Assembly: GCF_011388195.1 (NCBI RefSeq)
Contig: NZ_CP049990.1
Span: 2,046,001 to 2,110,000 of the forward strand
Length of the DNA stretch: 64,000 bases
Direction: 5' to 3'
Source of the DNA: Pusillimonas sp. DMV24BSW_D
GTDB taxonomy: Bacteria > Pseudomonadota > Gammaproteobacteria > Burkholderiales > Burkholderiaceae_B
Shown here in pieces: positions 27,349 through 36,889 of the stretch (the stretch's first letter is position 1; each line of letters opens with the position of its first letter). Position numbers and translations under genes: made by a program. The notes under the pieces were generated by a model that did no database searches, was not told where the DNA came from, and saw nothing but the letters and a program-made list of their open reading frames with translations.

Positions 27349-29193
27349 ATGAATAGTCAGGGAACGGGTTCGATTTTTGCAACGCCGGCTGTTGCGCTTA
27401 CAGAACGCGACGACGGTACCATTTTGCTTGATAACCCTGTTGCGCTCGCGCCCTATGCGCGCTGTGTGGGCGAGTATCTTGAATATTGGGCTGAATCGGC
27501 ACCTGATCGCGAATTTATAGCTCAGCGCAGCCCTGCGGGCTTGTGGCAGGGCTTAACGTATGCGCAAACGCTCGACAAAGTTCAACGTTTGGGTACGTGG
27601 TTGTTGAAAAACCGCGTTACACCCGATCGCCCTGTCTGCGTTTTAACCGACAACAGTGTTGATCATGCATTGCTGATGCTGGCCGCCATGCACGTCGGTA
27701 TCCCTTATGCGTCAATTTCTCCGGCGTACTCGTTGATGTCGAAAGATCACGAGAAGCTTAGAAACCTTGTTGAGCGCCTGAATCCGGGTGTTATTTATGT
27801 CGGCGGGGTGGCGCGTTTCCAGGCTGCTTTGAAATCAATCGAGTCATTGCATCAGGCCCAGCTGGTGGTGGCTGATGAAGACGCTTGTGAAGGGTTGAAC
27901 GCCTTACGCATTTCCGAAATGCTGATGCAGTCCGACCTGGCTCTGGTGAATAAGGCTTACGCTGCCGTTACGCCCGAAACAGTTGCCAAGATATTGTTTA
28001 CATCGGGTTCTACCGGTTACCCGAAAGGGGTGTTGAATACGCAGCGTATGCTTTGCTCAAGCCAGCAGGCGAAAGAGCAGGTATGGCCTTTCCTGAAAGA
28101 AGAGCCACCCATATTGCTCGATTGGTTACCCTGGAATCATACGTTTGGTAGCAATCACAATTTCAATATGGTGCTCAAGCATGGGGGAACACTCTACCTG
28201 GACGGTGGCAAACCGGTTCCGGGTTTGTTCGAAACCAGTATTGCGAATTTGCGCGATATCGCACCGACGCTTTATATGAATGTACCGCGTGCCTTCGATA
28301 TGCTGCTGGCAACGTTGAAAACGGATACGGCGTTGCGCAAACAGTTCTTTTCCCGATTGCAGCTTATTTTCTACGCGGGGGCAGCGTTACCTCAGCATTT
28401 GTGGGACGGCTTAATCGAAATGTCGCGTGCAGAGCTGGGGTATCCCGTACCTATGGTTACGGCGTGGGGGTCCACGGAAACCTCACCTTTGGCAACGGAT
28501 TGCCACTTCCAGGCAGATCGGTCGGGCGTTATTGGCCTTCCGGTACCCGGTGTCACACTTAAATTGGCTCCCGGCGGTGATAAGCTCGAGGTGCGTGTAA
28601 AAGGACCGGTTGTTACACCAGGATATTTCAAGCAACCCGACGTCACTCAGGCAGCGTTCGACGAAGAGGGCTATTACAAGATCGGTGATGCCGTTCGGTT
28701 TGCCGACCCGCAACGCCCCGAGGCTGGGTTGATTTTTGACGGCCGTGTTTCCGAAGACTTCAAGCTTACAACCGGCACTTGGGTAAGCGTAGGTAATGTA
28801 CGAGTGAAAGGCCTGGAATATTTGGCCCCAGTCGCGCAGGATATTGTGGTAACGGGTCACGACCGGGACGATATTGGGTTTCTTGTTTTCCCCAATTTTG
28901 CTGCCTGCCGGCAATTGGCCGGATTGGATGAGGGTGCACCGGTTAGCGAGGTCATTGCCCATCCTAAAGTCGTGGAGGTTGTACAGCAGGGTTTGGCGCG
29001 GCTAAAGAAAGCGCATCCAGCCAGCTCAACGCATGCTGAACGGGCGTCGCTATTGGATTCCCCGCCTTCAGTTGACGATGGTGAGATTACCGACAAGGGC
29101 TACACCAATCAGCGGGCGGTTTTGCAGCGCCGTGAAATGAACGTGGAAGCGCTTTATGACTCACAATCCGGGCCTGAAGTGATTCGTCCCTGA
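27349..29193 (+). CDS. Feruloyl-CoA synthase-like acyl-CoA ligase
   Basis: AMP-forming ligase of 614 residues, longer than typical acyl-CoA ligases and in the range of feruloyl-CoA synthases. ATP-binding FTSGSTGYPKGV near residue 222, WGSTETSP near 380, and YKIGDAVRF with DGRVSEDFKLTTGTWV near 445-475 are visible. The C-terminal lysine-bearing element reads GEITDKGYTNQRAVL, characteristic of this subgroup. It would activate hydroxycinnamates or a related aromatic acid. No hydratase-lyase or vanillin dehydrogenase gene lies nearby. GGAGA precedes the ATG. The next gene is a BoxR-type regulator 13 bases downstream, so the two are likely cotranscribed. Confidence 0.82.
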   Translation: MNSQGTGSIFATPAVALTERDDGTILLDNPVALAPYARCVGEYLEYWAESAPDREFIAQRSPAGLWQGLTYAQTLDKVQRLGTWLLKNRVTPDRPVCVLTDNSVDHALLMLAAMHVGIPYASISPAYSLMSKDHEKLRNLVERLNPGVIYVGGVARFQAALKSIESLHQAQLVVADEDACEGLNALRISEMLMQSDLALVNKAYAAVTPETVAKILFTSGSTGYPKGVLNTQRMLCSSQQAKEQVWPFLKEEPPILLDWLPWNHTFGSNHNFNMVLKHGGTLYLDGGKPVPGLFETSIANLRDIAPTLYMNVPRAFDMLLATLKTDTALRKQFFSRLQLIFYAGAALPQHLWDGLIEMSRAELGYPVPMVTAWGSTETSPLATDCHFQADRSGVIGLPVPGVTLKLAPGGDKLEVRVKGPVVTPGYFKQPDVTQAAFDEEGYYKIGDAVRFADPQRPEAGLIFDGRVSEDFKLTTGTWVSVGNVRVKGLEYLAPVAQDIVVTGHDRDDIGFLVFPNFAACRQLAGLDEGAPVSEVIAHPKVVEVVQQGLARLKKAHPASSTHAERASLLDSPPSVDDGEITDKGYTNQRAVLQRREMNVEALYDSQSGPEVIRP

Positions 29194-29206
29194 GCACAGG
29201 TTTGTC

Positions 29207-30097
29207 ATGACGGTTACAGATCACGACGAGCAAGGGATCCAATCCCTGTGTTTGCGCCTGGGGCAGCGTGTGAGGCGTAAACGTGCTGCACGCGCCATGA
29301 CCATGAAACAGTTGGCTGCAGAGTCTGATATTTCGTTGCCGTACCTGTCGCGGGTCGAGAAGGGAGACGGCAATGTGTCAATCTCAGTGCTCCAGCGCCT
29401 GGCACGAGCCTTGAATGTGTCGATGGATAGTCTTTTGTCCGATCAGGATGAATATGGGGTGGACTACGCGCTCATCGTCGAATTACTTAAACGTCAAACT
29501 CCCGACTCTTTGCGTGAAATTCGCAGTCATCTGGTTGAAAGTCTGGGGCATGGCAAGGCTAACTGCGCCGACGCGCCTCATCGTATTGCCTTAATAGGAT
29601 TACGCGGCGCGGGAAAATCCTCGACAGGCCCCTTGTTGTCGCAGGCCTTGGGTATGCCTTTTGTTGAGTTGAATGCGCTTGTGGCGGAACGTGCCGGCAT
29701 GGCTTTGAGCGAATTTTTCTCGATCTATGGTCAGTCGGGCTTTCGGCGACTTGAGCGAGATTGCCTTGAGCAGGTTATTGCGCATTATCCGCAAGTAATT
29801 ATTGCCACCGGCGGCGGCATTGTGGCCGAGCCGGCTACCTATGAACTGCTATTGCATTCATTCTTTGTTTGCTGGTTGCATGCCACGCCCGAGGTGCATT
29901 TCCAGCGGGTTATGAAGCAGCACGACGCCCGTATTGCCACGCCGGCTTTGCGCGATGAAGCCATGGCCAATATTCTTGCGTCGCTCGAGGCGCGCTGCAA
30001 ACTGTACGCCCTGGCACATGCCCAAGTCGATACGACCTACCTTACAGCTGAACAAGTGGCTAAACAAATGCTTATTCAGCTTCAGCATACTCGATAA
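29207..30097 (+). CDS. BoxR/BzdR-type regulator (XRE helix-turn-helix fused to shikimate kinase-like domain)
   Basis: Regulator of 296 residues. An XRE-type helix-turn-helix (about 17-75: LGQRVRRKRAARAMTMKQLA, LPYLSRVEKGDGNVS) is joined by a linker to a shikimate-kinase-like domain with Walker A GLRGAGKSS at 131-139 and ATGGGIV near 204. In BoxR and BzdR this second domain binds benzoyl-CoA and relieves repression of aerobic or anaerobic benzoate genes. No box genes are in this window; the partner here is a feruloyl-CoA-synthase-like ligase, so it may sense an aroyl-CoA made by that ligase. Its last 26 bases overlap the convergent recJ. Confidence 0.87.
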   Translation: MTVTDHDEQGIQSLCLRLGQRVRRKRAARAMTMKQLAAESDISLPYLSRVEKGDGNVSISVLQRLARALNVSMDSLLSDQDEYGVDYALIVELLKRQTPDSLREIRSHLVESLGHGKANCADAPHRIALIGLRGAGKSSTGPLLSQALGMPFVELNALVAERAGMALSEFFSIYGQSGFRRLERDCLEQVIAHYPQVIIATGGGIVAEPATYELLLHSFFVCWLHATPEVHFQRVMKQHDARIATPALRDEAMANILASLEARCKLYALAHAQVDTTYLTAEQVAKQMLIQLQHTR

Positions 30098-31790
30098 TCA
30101 GTTGTGCACTTACGCGTCCGTTCCATATGTTTTGGTCCAGTCGATAGGCAGCTTGAATACGTTCGGGCAGCGGCGTTGCGTGGTTAAACCAGATTGCTTC
30201 GAAACGTTGATGTCCGCGCTCAAGCGTTAGTTTAAGATGTTTTTCTTTCAAAATACGCTGCTGTTGCACGTGGAAAGAGTCGGAGAAAATGGGGGCGGGA
30301 AAACCGGCTCCCCATACCTGACGTTGCAACATGCCGGCAACCTCGGCATTGGCATACCCCGTTTCGAGTGACCCATCGGTTTCAATTTCGGGTTCAAACC
30401 GGGTTTTGCCTGATAGTGTGCGTACAGCGTCGTCGAATGCTTTCTGGAATTCGGCAAAACCCGTTTCGCGCAAGGTTAAGCCGGCCGCCATGGCATGGCC
30501 CCCAAATTTCAAAATGGTATTCGGACAGCGCTTCGAGACCAGGTCGAGCGCGTCTCTGAGATGGACGTCGGGAATGGAGCGACCAGAGCCGCGTAGTTGC
30601 CCGCTGTCATCGCGAGCGAAGGCAAGGGTGGGACGCCAGTATTTTTCTTTCAGTCTGGATGCGACCAGGCCGATCACGCCTTGATGCCATTCCGGATGAT
30701 ACACACAAACTGATGAGGTGGTGTCCAGCCGGCCCGGGTCGATTGCATCCAGCGCCTGGTCTTGCATTTCGTGCTCAATGCCACGCCGCTCCTGATTCAT
30801 ACGGTCGAGTTCGCGAGCCAGGGTTAAGGCTTCGCCTTCATCGTTGCTGATGAGGCAGTTGATGCCTAGACTCATGTCTGCCAAACGGCCTGCCGCATTA
30901 ATACGCGGCCCAAGTGCGAAGCCTAAATCGAATGCGCTCGCTTGGGCCGGTTCGCGTGCAGCGACCGCGAATAACGCGCGGATACCTGGTTGCATCAAGC
31001 CTTTGCGGATTTTCATCAACCCTTGGGTTACCAATAAACGGTTATTGGCATCCAGCTTAACGACATCGGCTACGGTGCCCAGTGCAACCAAATCGGCCAA
31101 TTGATCCAGCCTCGGGCCGCCGTCGGGGGCGTAAATGTTCCGCCGGCGCAGTTCGGCACGCAAGGCCAGCATTAAATAGAAAATTACGCCTACGCCTGCG
31201 AGGTTTTTTGAGGGAAACCCGCAGCCGGGCTGGTTCGGATTAACGATTGCAAGGGCGGCCGGGAGTATGTCTCCCGGTAAATGGTGATCGGTCACCAGGA
31301 CTTCGATATCAGCTTGTTTTGCGGCATCTACGCCATCGACACTGGCGATGCCGTTGTCTACGGTGATAATCAGGTCTGGCTTGCCGTTGGGGTGGCGCGT
31401 GGCAAGCTCGACGACTTCGGGTGAAAGCCCGTAACCGGTTTCAAAACGATTGGGAACCAGGAAATCGACGTTGGCCCCCATGCTGCGCAACGCGCGAATT
31501 GCGACGGCACACGCGGTTGCACCGTCGCAGTCGTAGTCAGCCACGACCAGCAGTTTGCGTTGGGCTTCAATTGCGTTGGCTAACTGAACGGCTGCGGTAT
31601 CCACATGGGTTAACTTTGAGGGTGGAACCAGAACGCCCCAGTGGTGCGACATATCACTTGCGCTGTTCACTCCGCGGGCCGCAAAAAGCCGTGCCATAAG
31701 CGGATGTACACCCGCATCAATCAGTTTTCGGGTGGCTTCCTGGTTGCCGGACCTGACTTTTAGTTTAGGGGTGACCACCAATTTCTCCAA
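30072..31790 (-). CDS. recJ: Single-stranded-DNA-specific exonuclease RecJ
   Basis: 5'-3' single-strand exonuclease of 572 residues used in RecF-type recombination, mismatch and base excision repair. DHH-family metal motifs are visible: VADYDCDGATA near residue 83, VTDHHLPG near 160, and DHHA1-type GGHAMAAG near 435. Length and ending match the family. Its start lies within the end of the RpfE-like gene (31 bases overlap), suggesting coupled expression; the 3' end overlaps the BoxR-like gene. Confidence 0.96.
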   Translation of the reverse strand: MEKLVVTPKLKVRSGNQEATRKLIDAGVHPLMARLFAARGVNSASDMSHHWGVLVPPSKLTHVDTAAVQLANAIEAQRKLLVVADYDCDGATACAVAIRALRSMGANVDFLVPNRFETGYGLSPEVVELATRHPNGKPDLIITVDNGIASVDGVDAAKQADIEVLVTDHHLPGDILPAALAIVNPNQPGCGFPSKNLAGVGVIFYLMLALRAELRRRNIYAPDGGPRLDQLADLVALGTVADVVKLDANNRLLVTQGLMKIRKGLMQPGIRALFAVAAREPAQASAFDLGFALGPRINAAGRLADMSLGINCLISNDEGEALTLARELDRMNQERRGIEHEMQDQALDAIDPGRLDTTSSVCVYHPEWHQGVIGLVASRLKEKYWRPTLAFARDDSGQLRGSGRSIPDVHLRDALDLVSKRCPNTILKFGGHAMAAGLTLRETGFAEFQKAFDDAVRTLSGKTRFEPEIETDGSLETGYANAEVAGMLQRQVWGAGFPAPIFSDSFHVQQQRILKEKHLKLTLERGHQRFEAIWFNHATPLPERIQAAYRLDQNIWNGRVSAQLIIEYAEAE

Positions 31791-32710
31791 TGTGTCGCCT
31801 GGCCGGGCAATCGTGCACGCAAGCGCGTTAAAGCGCTTGGCTGAAGTGTCACCACCCGGTCTTCGCCTATTAATACCAACTCAGCTTTTAATGTGTCACG
31901 CCCATTCAAAGCTTCGATCAGCGTCGGTTCCAGATGCTGGAGACGCTCAAGCCATTGGCCCCAGTCTTCTGCCTGAAAGGGTTCCAGCAAATCGTGATGC
32001 CATTGCGTTGCCGGCCCGTTGTGCACAGAATTCAGTTGGCTTGTTGTGGCACCGCCATAAAGCCAGATGCTGTTGATGGCCGCCTGGCCCTGGGCGTTGC
32101 GGGCCAGGTTAACCGGGTGATCGTACCAGGTCATTTGCAACTCATTCACGAGCTGTCGCCATGGGCGGCTTGCCGTATCCTGCGGCCACCACTCATTCAC
32201 ATTTGTGTTTGCCACCAATGCAGGACTGACGCTGGCTGGGTACAGGCCATCGGGTAATGTGACGATCCAGCGGGCGGGATGCCGACCGGGGCGTAGTTCA
32301 TAACCATAATGCAAGAAGACCCCACGTGCTGATTCGAATAGAGATACACTCTCTTGCTGCGAAATCTCAAGTTGATTTGCAGTGAGTAATGCGGCGCCGT
32401 TTTGGGAGGGAGAGACATGAACCAGCTCGACAACCCATACCGGTGTATCTGGTTGTTCGTTGTCGGGCTCAAGGAAAGGCCCCAGTCCACTAGACACGTT
32501 TTGGTTGGCTGAAGGCTTAAACGCGCGTGTGTGCGATAGCGTCCAGTACTCGGTTGCAGTGCAGGCAACAGTGAGTAAATTCACCTGCTCAGCGCGGGCG
32601 TGGCTGCGCGCAAACCATTGGATCAGCTTCGGCGTGCGCTGGGCCAGGTAAGGTATAAGCGATTGTGCAGTGGATGTCGCGGGAAGTGCGCCGGGAATGA
32701 CAATTTGCAT
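31760..32710 (-). CDS. RpfE-like uncharacterised protein (COG4255 type)
   Basis: Protein of 316 residues with no catalytic motif that I can name. The stretch WYDHPVNLARNAQGQAAINS followed by IWLYGGA is typical of the family found next to recJ in Xanthomonas (RpfE) and many betaproteobacteria, sometimes annotated as a phosphoglycerate-mutase-like protein. The start at 32710 (MQIVIPGALP) is chosen because the longer open frame upstream is antisense to lolC and has unusual composition. Conserved linkage with recJ is the best clue; the function is unknown. Confidence 0.7.
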   Translation of the reverse strand: MQIVIPGALPATSTAQSLIPYLAQRTPKLIQWFARSHARAEQVNLLTVACTATEYWTLSHTRAFKPSANQNVSSGLGPFLEPDNEQPDTPVWVVELVHVSPSQNGAALLTANQLEISQQESVSLFESARGVFLHYGYELRPGRHPARWIVTLPDGLYPASVSPALVANTNVNEWWPQDTASRPWRQLVNELQMTWYDHPVNLARNAQGQAAINSIWLYGGATTSQLNSVHNGPATQWHHDLLEPFQAEDWGQWLERLQHLEPTLIEALNGRDTLKAELVLIGEDRVVTLQPSALTRLRARLPGQATHWRNWWSPLN

Positions 32711-32752
32711 GTCTGGTATTGTAGTGTGAATGGTTGAAAGGTGGTTGTAACG

Positions 32753-34021
32753 ATGGCCTATGAGTTTTGGATTGGTGCGCGTTATGCCGGTCTGGCCCGG
32801 GTGCGGGGCAGGTCGGGTCGGCGTGATCGTTTTGTTTCTTTTATCGCGGCGAGTTCCATGGCCGGCATTGCCCTGGGCGTGGCGGCACTGATTATTGTTT
32901 TGTCGGTGATGAATGGGTTCCAGACTCAGGTTCGCGACCGCATGTTGTCTGTTTTGCCGCATATTGAACTGTTCGTTCCCGGCGCAACGCCAATGCAATC
33001 GCTTGAGCAATGGCAGTCAATTGCCGCAAAAGCGGCTGAGAATGACGCTGTCTCGGGAGCGGCCCCCTTTGTATCGGCACAGGCCATGTTGGCGCGCGGC
33101 AGTACGTTGGTCGGCACGCAATTGCGGGGTGTCGACCCGTCGCAGGAACAGGCGGTGTCTGATTTACAGGGGCAAATGATTGAGGGCGATTTGTCTGCAT
33201 TAACGCCCGGTAGTTTTGAAATGGTGTTGGGCAATCAATTGGCGCGATCACTCGGTGTTTTGGTGGGTGATGCCGTGATGGTTCTGGCCGCGCAAGGGTC
33301 GGTTTCGCCGGCGGGATTCAGCCCCCGCATGCGTCAATTTACGGTTGCCGGCATTTATTCTTCCGGTTATTACGAATACGACGCCTCGCTGGCCTTCGTG
33401 AATGTTGAAGATGCGGCACGGGTGTTTCGTGATAGTGGCGCTGCCGGCGTCCGCCTTCGAATTCATGATATGCAGCAGGCGCCACTTGTGGCGCGTGAGC
33501 TGGCCTTCGATATACAAGGGGTGGGGGCCCGCGATTGGACACAGAATAATCGAACGTGGTTCGCCGCCGTGCAAACAGAAAAACGCATGATGTTTTTGAT
33601 TTTGGCCCTGATTGTGGCTGTTGCCGCATTCAATCTGCTCTCGTCGTTAGTTATGGCGGTTAAAGACAAGCAGTCGGATATTGCGATTTTGCGAACACTC
33701 GGCGCCACACCCCGGGAGATTGGGCGTATCTTTTTAATTCAAGGGGCGTTGATTGGTGTGGTTGGCACCGTATTGGGGGTTGCATTGGGCATGTTGGTTG
33801 CCTATAACATCGACGTGATCGTACCGTTTATTGAAAACCTGATGGGAATCGAGTTTTTGCCCCAACAAATCTATTTCATTAGTGAGTTGCCGTCGAATCC
33901 GCAAATGTCGGATATCGTCACGATTGCGCTTACCTCGCTGATCTTGTCGTTGTTGGCTACGTTGTATCCCAGTTGGCGGGCTTCACGCCTGCAACCGGCA
34001 AGGGTGTTGCGTCATGACTGA
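32753..34021 (+). CDS. lolC: Lipoprotein-releasing ABC transporter permease LolC/LolE
   Basis: Inner-membrane subunit that extracts lipoproteins and passes them to LolA for outer-membrane sorting. About 422 residues: an N-terminal helix ([20 protein letters not shown]), a large periplasmic domain (about 55-270), then three helices with the FtsX-type core ([23 protein letters not shown]). ATG 32753 has GAAAGGTGG upstream. The stop overlaps lolD by eight bases. A single permease gene suggests a LolF-like homodimer or a missing partner elsewhere. Confidence 0.94.
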   Translation: MAYEFWIGARYAGLARVRGRSGRRDRFVSFIAASSMAGIALGVAALIIVLSVMNGFQTQVRDRMLSVLPHIELFVPGATPMQSLEQWQSIAAKAAENDAVSGAAPFVSAQAMLARGSTLVGTQLRGVDPSQEQAVSDLQGQMIEGDLSALTPGSFEMVLGNQLARSLGVLVGDAVMVLAAQGSVSPAGFSPRMRQFTVAGIYSSGYYEYDASLAFVNVEDAARVFRDSGAAGVRLRIHDMQQAPLVARELAFDIQGVGARDWTQNNRTWFAAVQTEKRMMFLILALIVAVAAFNLLSSLVMAVKDKQSDIAILRTLGATPREIGRIFLIQGALIGVVGTVLGVALGMLVAYNIDVIVPFIENLMGIEFLPQQIYFISELPSNPQMSDIVTIALTSLILSLLATLYPSWRASRLQPARVLRHD

Positions 34022-34751
34022 AACTGTTTCCAAACCTGTTCAGCCCGCCGTTTTATCGGCCAGCGACCTGGTTAAAAACTATGAAGAAGGTGGTTCCCGG
34101 GTTGAGGTACTGAGCGGGGTTAGCATTGAAGTGCACCCGGCTGAAATTGTGGCCATCGTGGGTGCTTCGGGGTCTGGAAAAAGTACTTTATTGCATATTT
34201 TGGGCTTGCTCGATTCCCCCTCGTCAGGGCAAGTCGTTATCGACGGCCGGGTGAGTACCGGGTTGTCGGAGGCACAGCGCAGCCAGGTTCGTAATCGAAA
34301 TTTGGGGTTTGTGTATCAGTTCCATCACTTGCTGCCGGAGTTTACCGCGCTCGATAACGTGGCTATGCCTTTAATCGTACGCCGCCTTAGTCGCCCGGAT
34401 GCCAGGCAGGCAGCGCATGAAATGCTTAAGCAAGTAGGGCTTGAAAAGCGTGAACGTCATTTCCCAGGTCAGTTGTCGGGCGGCGAGCGGCAACGCGTGG
34501 CGCTGGCACGAGCGCTTGTCACGCAACCGGCTTGTGTGCTGGCCGATGAGCCCACCGGCAACCTCGATCGTCAAACCGCCAAAGCGATGTTCGATTTGCT
34601 GGTGCGGATTAATCGTGAATTGGGAACGGCATTTGCAATTGTGACGCATGATATTGAACTGGCTGCGCTGGCACATAGGCAGCTTTATATGGACAATGGT
34701 GTTTTGGTAGACGTTGCTGAATACAAAGCCAAACACAGTCATGTTAATTGA
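34014..34751 (+). CDS. lolD: Lipoprotein-releasing ABC transporter ATPase LolD
   Basis: ATP-binding subunit of 245 residues that powers lipoprotein release. Walker [10 protein letters not shown], signature [15 protein letters not shown], Walker [13 protein letters not shown] and the H-loop VTHD are all intact. It overlaps lolC by eight bases and tatD by eleven, so the three genes form a coupled operon. Confidence 0.97.
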   Translation: MTETVSKPVQPAVLSASDLVKNYEEGGSRVEVLSGVSIEVHPAEIVAIVGASGSGKSTLLHILGLLDSPSSGQVVIDGRVSTGLSEAQRSQVRNRNLGFVYQFHHLLPEFTALDNVAMPLIVRRLSRPDARQAAHEMLKQVGLEKRERHFPGQLSGGERQRVALARALVTQPACVLADEPTGNLDRQTAKAMFDLLVRINRELGTAFAIVTHDIELAALAHRQLYMDNGVLVDVAEYKAKHSHVN

Positions 34752-35586
34752 TACCCATTGCCATCTCGATGCGATTGAGTTCCTGCAAGATCGCTCAGAA
34801 GTCATTCAGCGCGCCCGGCATGCTGGTGTGGGCCGCATGGTAATTCCGGCGGTTGAGGCGGGAAATTTTGACGAGGTACGCCAGTTAGCCCACGCTGTGC
34901 CCGAGGCGGTTTATGCGCTGGGTATTCATCCTTTATTTGTGCCTCAAGCGGCACAAGCGGATTTGAACCGGCTTGAGGCTGCGTTGGCGGCCAACATTCA
35001 CGACCCCAAGCTGGTTGCTGTGGGTGAAATCGGTCTGGATTTTTTTGTACCCGAACTTCGCGTTCCGGCAATGGTTGATAAACAAATACGCTTTTATGAA
35101 GCACAGCTTGATCTTGCCGTGAAGTTTAATTTGCCGGTTATTTTGCATGTGCGCCGCTCGCAAGACGCCTTACTGAAAGGTTTGCGTCGGCGCCCGTTTA
35201 TTGGCGGCACAGCGCATGCATTCAATGGCAGCTTCCAGCAGGCCCAGCAGTTTATCGGCCTCGGTTTTGCGTTGGGAATCGGCGGCGCCATGACTTTTGA
35301 ACGCGCCTTGCGTATTCGCCGGTTGGCAACGCAACTGCCGCTGGAAAACCTGGTGCTGGAAACTGATGCTCCCGATATTCCCCCTGCGTGGCTGGGAACA
35401 AAGGCCGGCGTAACAAAAGACTCTGCTGCAAAGGGGGCGGCTCAACAATTACGCAACGAGCCCGCGCAGTTATACCCAATTGCGCAAACATTGGCCGGCC
35501 TGCGTGACATGCCGTTGGAAGATATTGCCGCTGAAACGACACGCGCGGCGTACCGGGTGTTACCCCGGCTTGCCGCTTTGTGCTAG
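34741..35586 (+). CDS. TatD-family metal-dependent deoxyribonuclease
   Basis: TIM-barrel hydrolase of 281 residues. Metal ligands are visible in DTHCHLD at the start, [10 protein letters not shown] near 97, ILHVRRSQD near 135, and ETDAPDIPP near 205. TatD relatives cleave DNA 3'-5' and take part in DNA turnover or repair. The start at 34741 overlaps the lolD stop; the domain begins at once with MLIDTHCH. It is unlikely to be functionally tied to lipoprotein export; adjacency to lolCD is seen in relatives. Confidence 0.9.
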   Translation: MLIDTHCHLDAIEFLQDRSEVIQRARHAGVGRMVIPAVEAGNFDEVRQLAHAVPEAVYALGIHPLFVPQAAQADLNRLEAALAANIHDPKLVAVGEIGLDFFVPELRVPAMVDKQIRFYEAQLDLAVKFNLPVILHVRRSQDALLKGLRRRPFIGGTAHAFNGSFQQAQQFIGLGFALGIGGAMTFERALRIRRLATQLPLENLVLETDAPDIPPAWLGTKAGVTKDSAAKGAAQQLRNEPAQLYPIAQTLAGLRDMPLEDIAAETTRAAYRVLPRLAALC

Positions 35587-35590
35587 CTGT

Positions 35591-36838
35591 TTAACTTCGT
35601 TTCAGTGCTTTGGGGTCGAACCCGGCCAAACGTTTGTAACGCAGCGACACCGCTTCAAGCTCTTCGTAGCTGACCACATCATGAATGTGATTGAAGCCGT
35701 TCGGGGCGCGCTCATGCGCCATTTGCATCACTTGTTCCGGCCCATTCAGACGATTTCGCAGGATAATGCCCGTGGTGGGTGGCAAGCGGTCGGCTTCGTA
35801 TTCCTTCAGAACGTGCTCGAGCCTGGCGCCCGGCCGATCTTTTGCATTGCGTAAATGATCAGCCAGGCAACGGGCGTCTAGAATGGCTTGCGCAGAACCG
35901 TTTGAGCCAATAGGGTACAAAGGATGCGCGGCGTCGCCCATGAGCGTGGTTTGTTGGAATGACCAGCGCGGCAGCGGGTTCTTGTCTACCAACGGAAATT
36001 CATACACTGCCGTAGCCTGATCAATGAGGGCTGGAATGTCGATCCAGTCCCATTTCCAACTTTGGAAGGGGCCACGGAAAACGCTCTGGTCTACTTTACG
36101 GTTCCAGTCGGTGCTGGACGGCTGTTCACCAACCGTCAGTTCTGCAATCCAGTTAACGGCACACAGCCCTTCGGGGGTATTCGGATCGAGAATGGGGTAC
36201 GCGACGAATTTCTCATCCTGGTAGCCGGCCATAAACATGGTGCGCCCATCCAGGAAGGGTTGGGTGTAACTGACCGCGCGCCATAGAATACGCCCGGAAA
36301 ACTGAAATTCGTCGTTCGCTGGGTAGAAAAATTTACGTACGGCCGAATGGATGCCGTCGGCGCCAACCAGGATGTCGCCGCGCACATTGTGATGCTCACC
36401 CGTTTGGCGCTCAATAAAGGTCGCGGTGACACCCTGGTCGTCTTGAGTGAGTTCTGTAAATGTCATGCCGGTTCGGATGCATCCGGCACCCAAGCGCTCT
36501 TCAACAGCTCGGGCAAGCAGCATTTGCAGCCGACCGCGATGAATGGAAAGTTGTGGCACCGGATAACCCGCCGCCATGCCGCGGGGCTCCTGCCAGATGC
36601 TTTGTCCGAACTTGTTGTAGTAGTGCAGGGCGGAGGTTTGCACCGCGTTACCGGCCAAGGTGTCCAGTAGCCCGAGCTGGTCCATTTCATTGGCTGCATG
36701 GGGTAGAAGATTAATACCGACCCCTAATGGTTTGAGCTCCGGCACGCTTTCATAAAGTTCACATTCAATACCGCGTTGGTGCAGCATCAGTGCCAGCGTT
36801 AAACCTCCAATTCCTGCTCCAGCAATAATAACTTTCAA
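35591..36838 (-). CDS. FAD-dependent aromatic monooxygenase, PhzS-like
   Basis: Flavoprotein hydroxylase of 415 residues. FAD/NAD(P)H motifs are in order: GAGIGG (7-12), VGADGIHSAVR near 160, and LMGDAAHPLYPIGSNGSAQA near 310. The last motif and its glycine/serine pattern resemble PhzS and related flavin-dependent oxidoreductases acting on aromatic carboxylates or N-heterocycles. No phenazine genes are near, so the substrate is another aromatic or heterocyclic compound. It stands alone between tatD (convergent) and comEC (divergent, 51 bases). Confidence 0.83.
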   Translation of the reverse strand: MKVIIAGAGIGGLTLALMLHQRGIECELYESVPELKPLGVGINLLPHAANEMDQLGLLDTLAGNAVQTSALHYYNKFGQSIWQEPRGMAAGYPVPQLSIHRGRLQMLLARAVEERLGAGCIRTGMTFTELTQDDQGVTATFIERQTGEHHNVRGDILVGADGIHSAVRKFFYPANDEFQFSGRILWRAVSYTQPFLDGRTMFMAGYQDEKFVAYPILDPNTPEGLCAVNWIAELTVGEQPSSTDWNRKVDQSVFRGPFQSWKWDWIDIPALIDQATAVYEFPLVDKNPLPRWSFQQTTLMGDAAHPLYPIGSNGSAQAILDARCLADHLRNAKDRPGARLEHVLKEYEADRLPPTTGIILRNRLNGPEQVMQMAHERAPNGFNHIHDVVSYEELEAVSLRYKRLAGFDPKALKRS

Positions 36839-36889
36839 GATTGTTCTCCGTTTGTGCCCGCGAAATCATAACAAAAACAATTCGTAGTT

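Noticed and set aside
32711-33010. N-terminal 100-residue extension of the RpfE-like protein
   Set aside because: It is antisense to lolC, rich in His, Arg and Asn, and shows no family similarity; the ATG at 32710 is the natural start.
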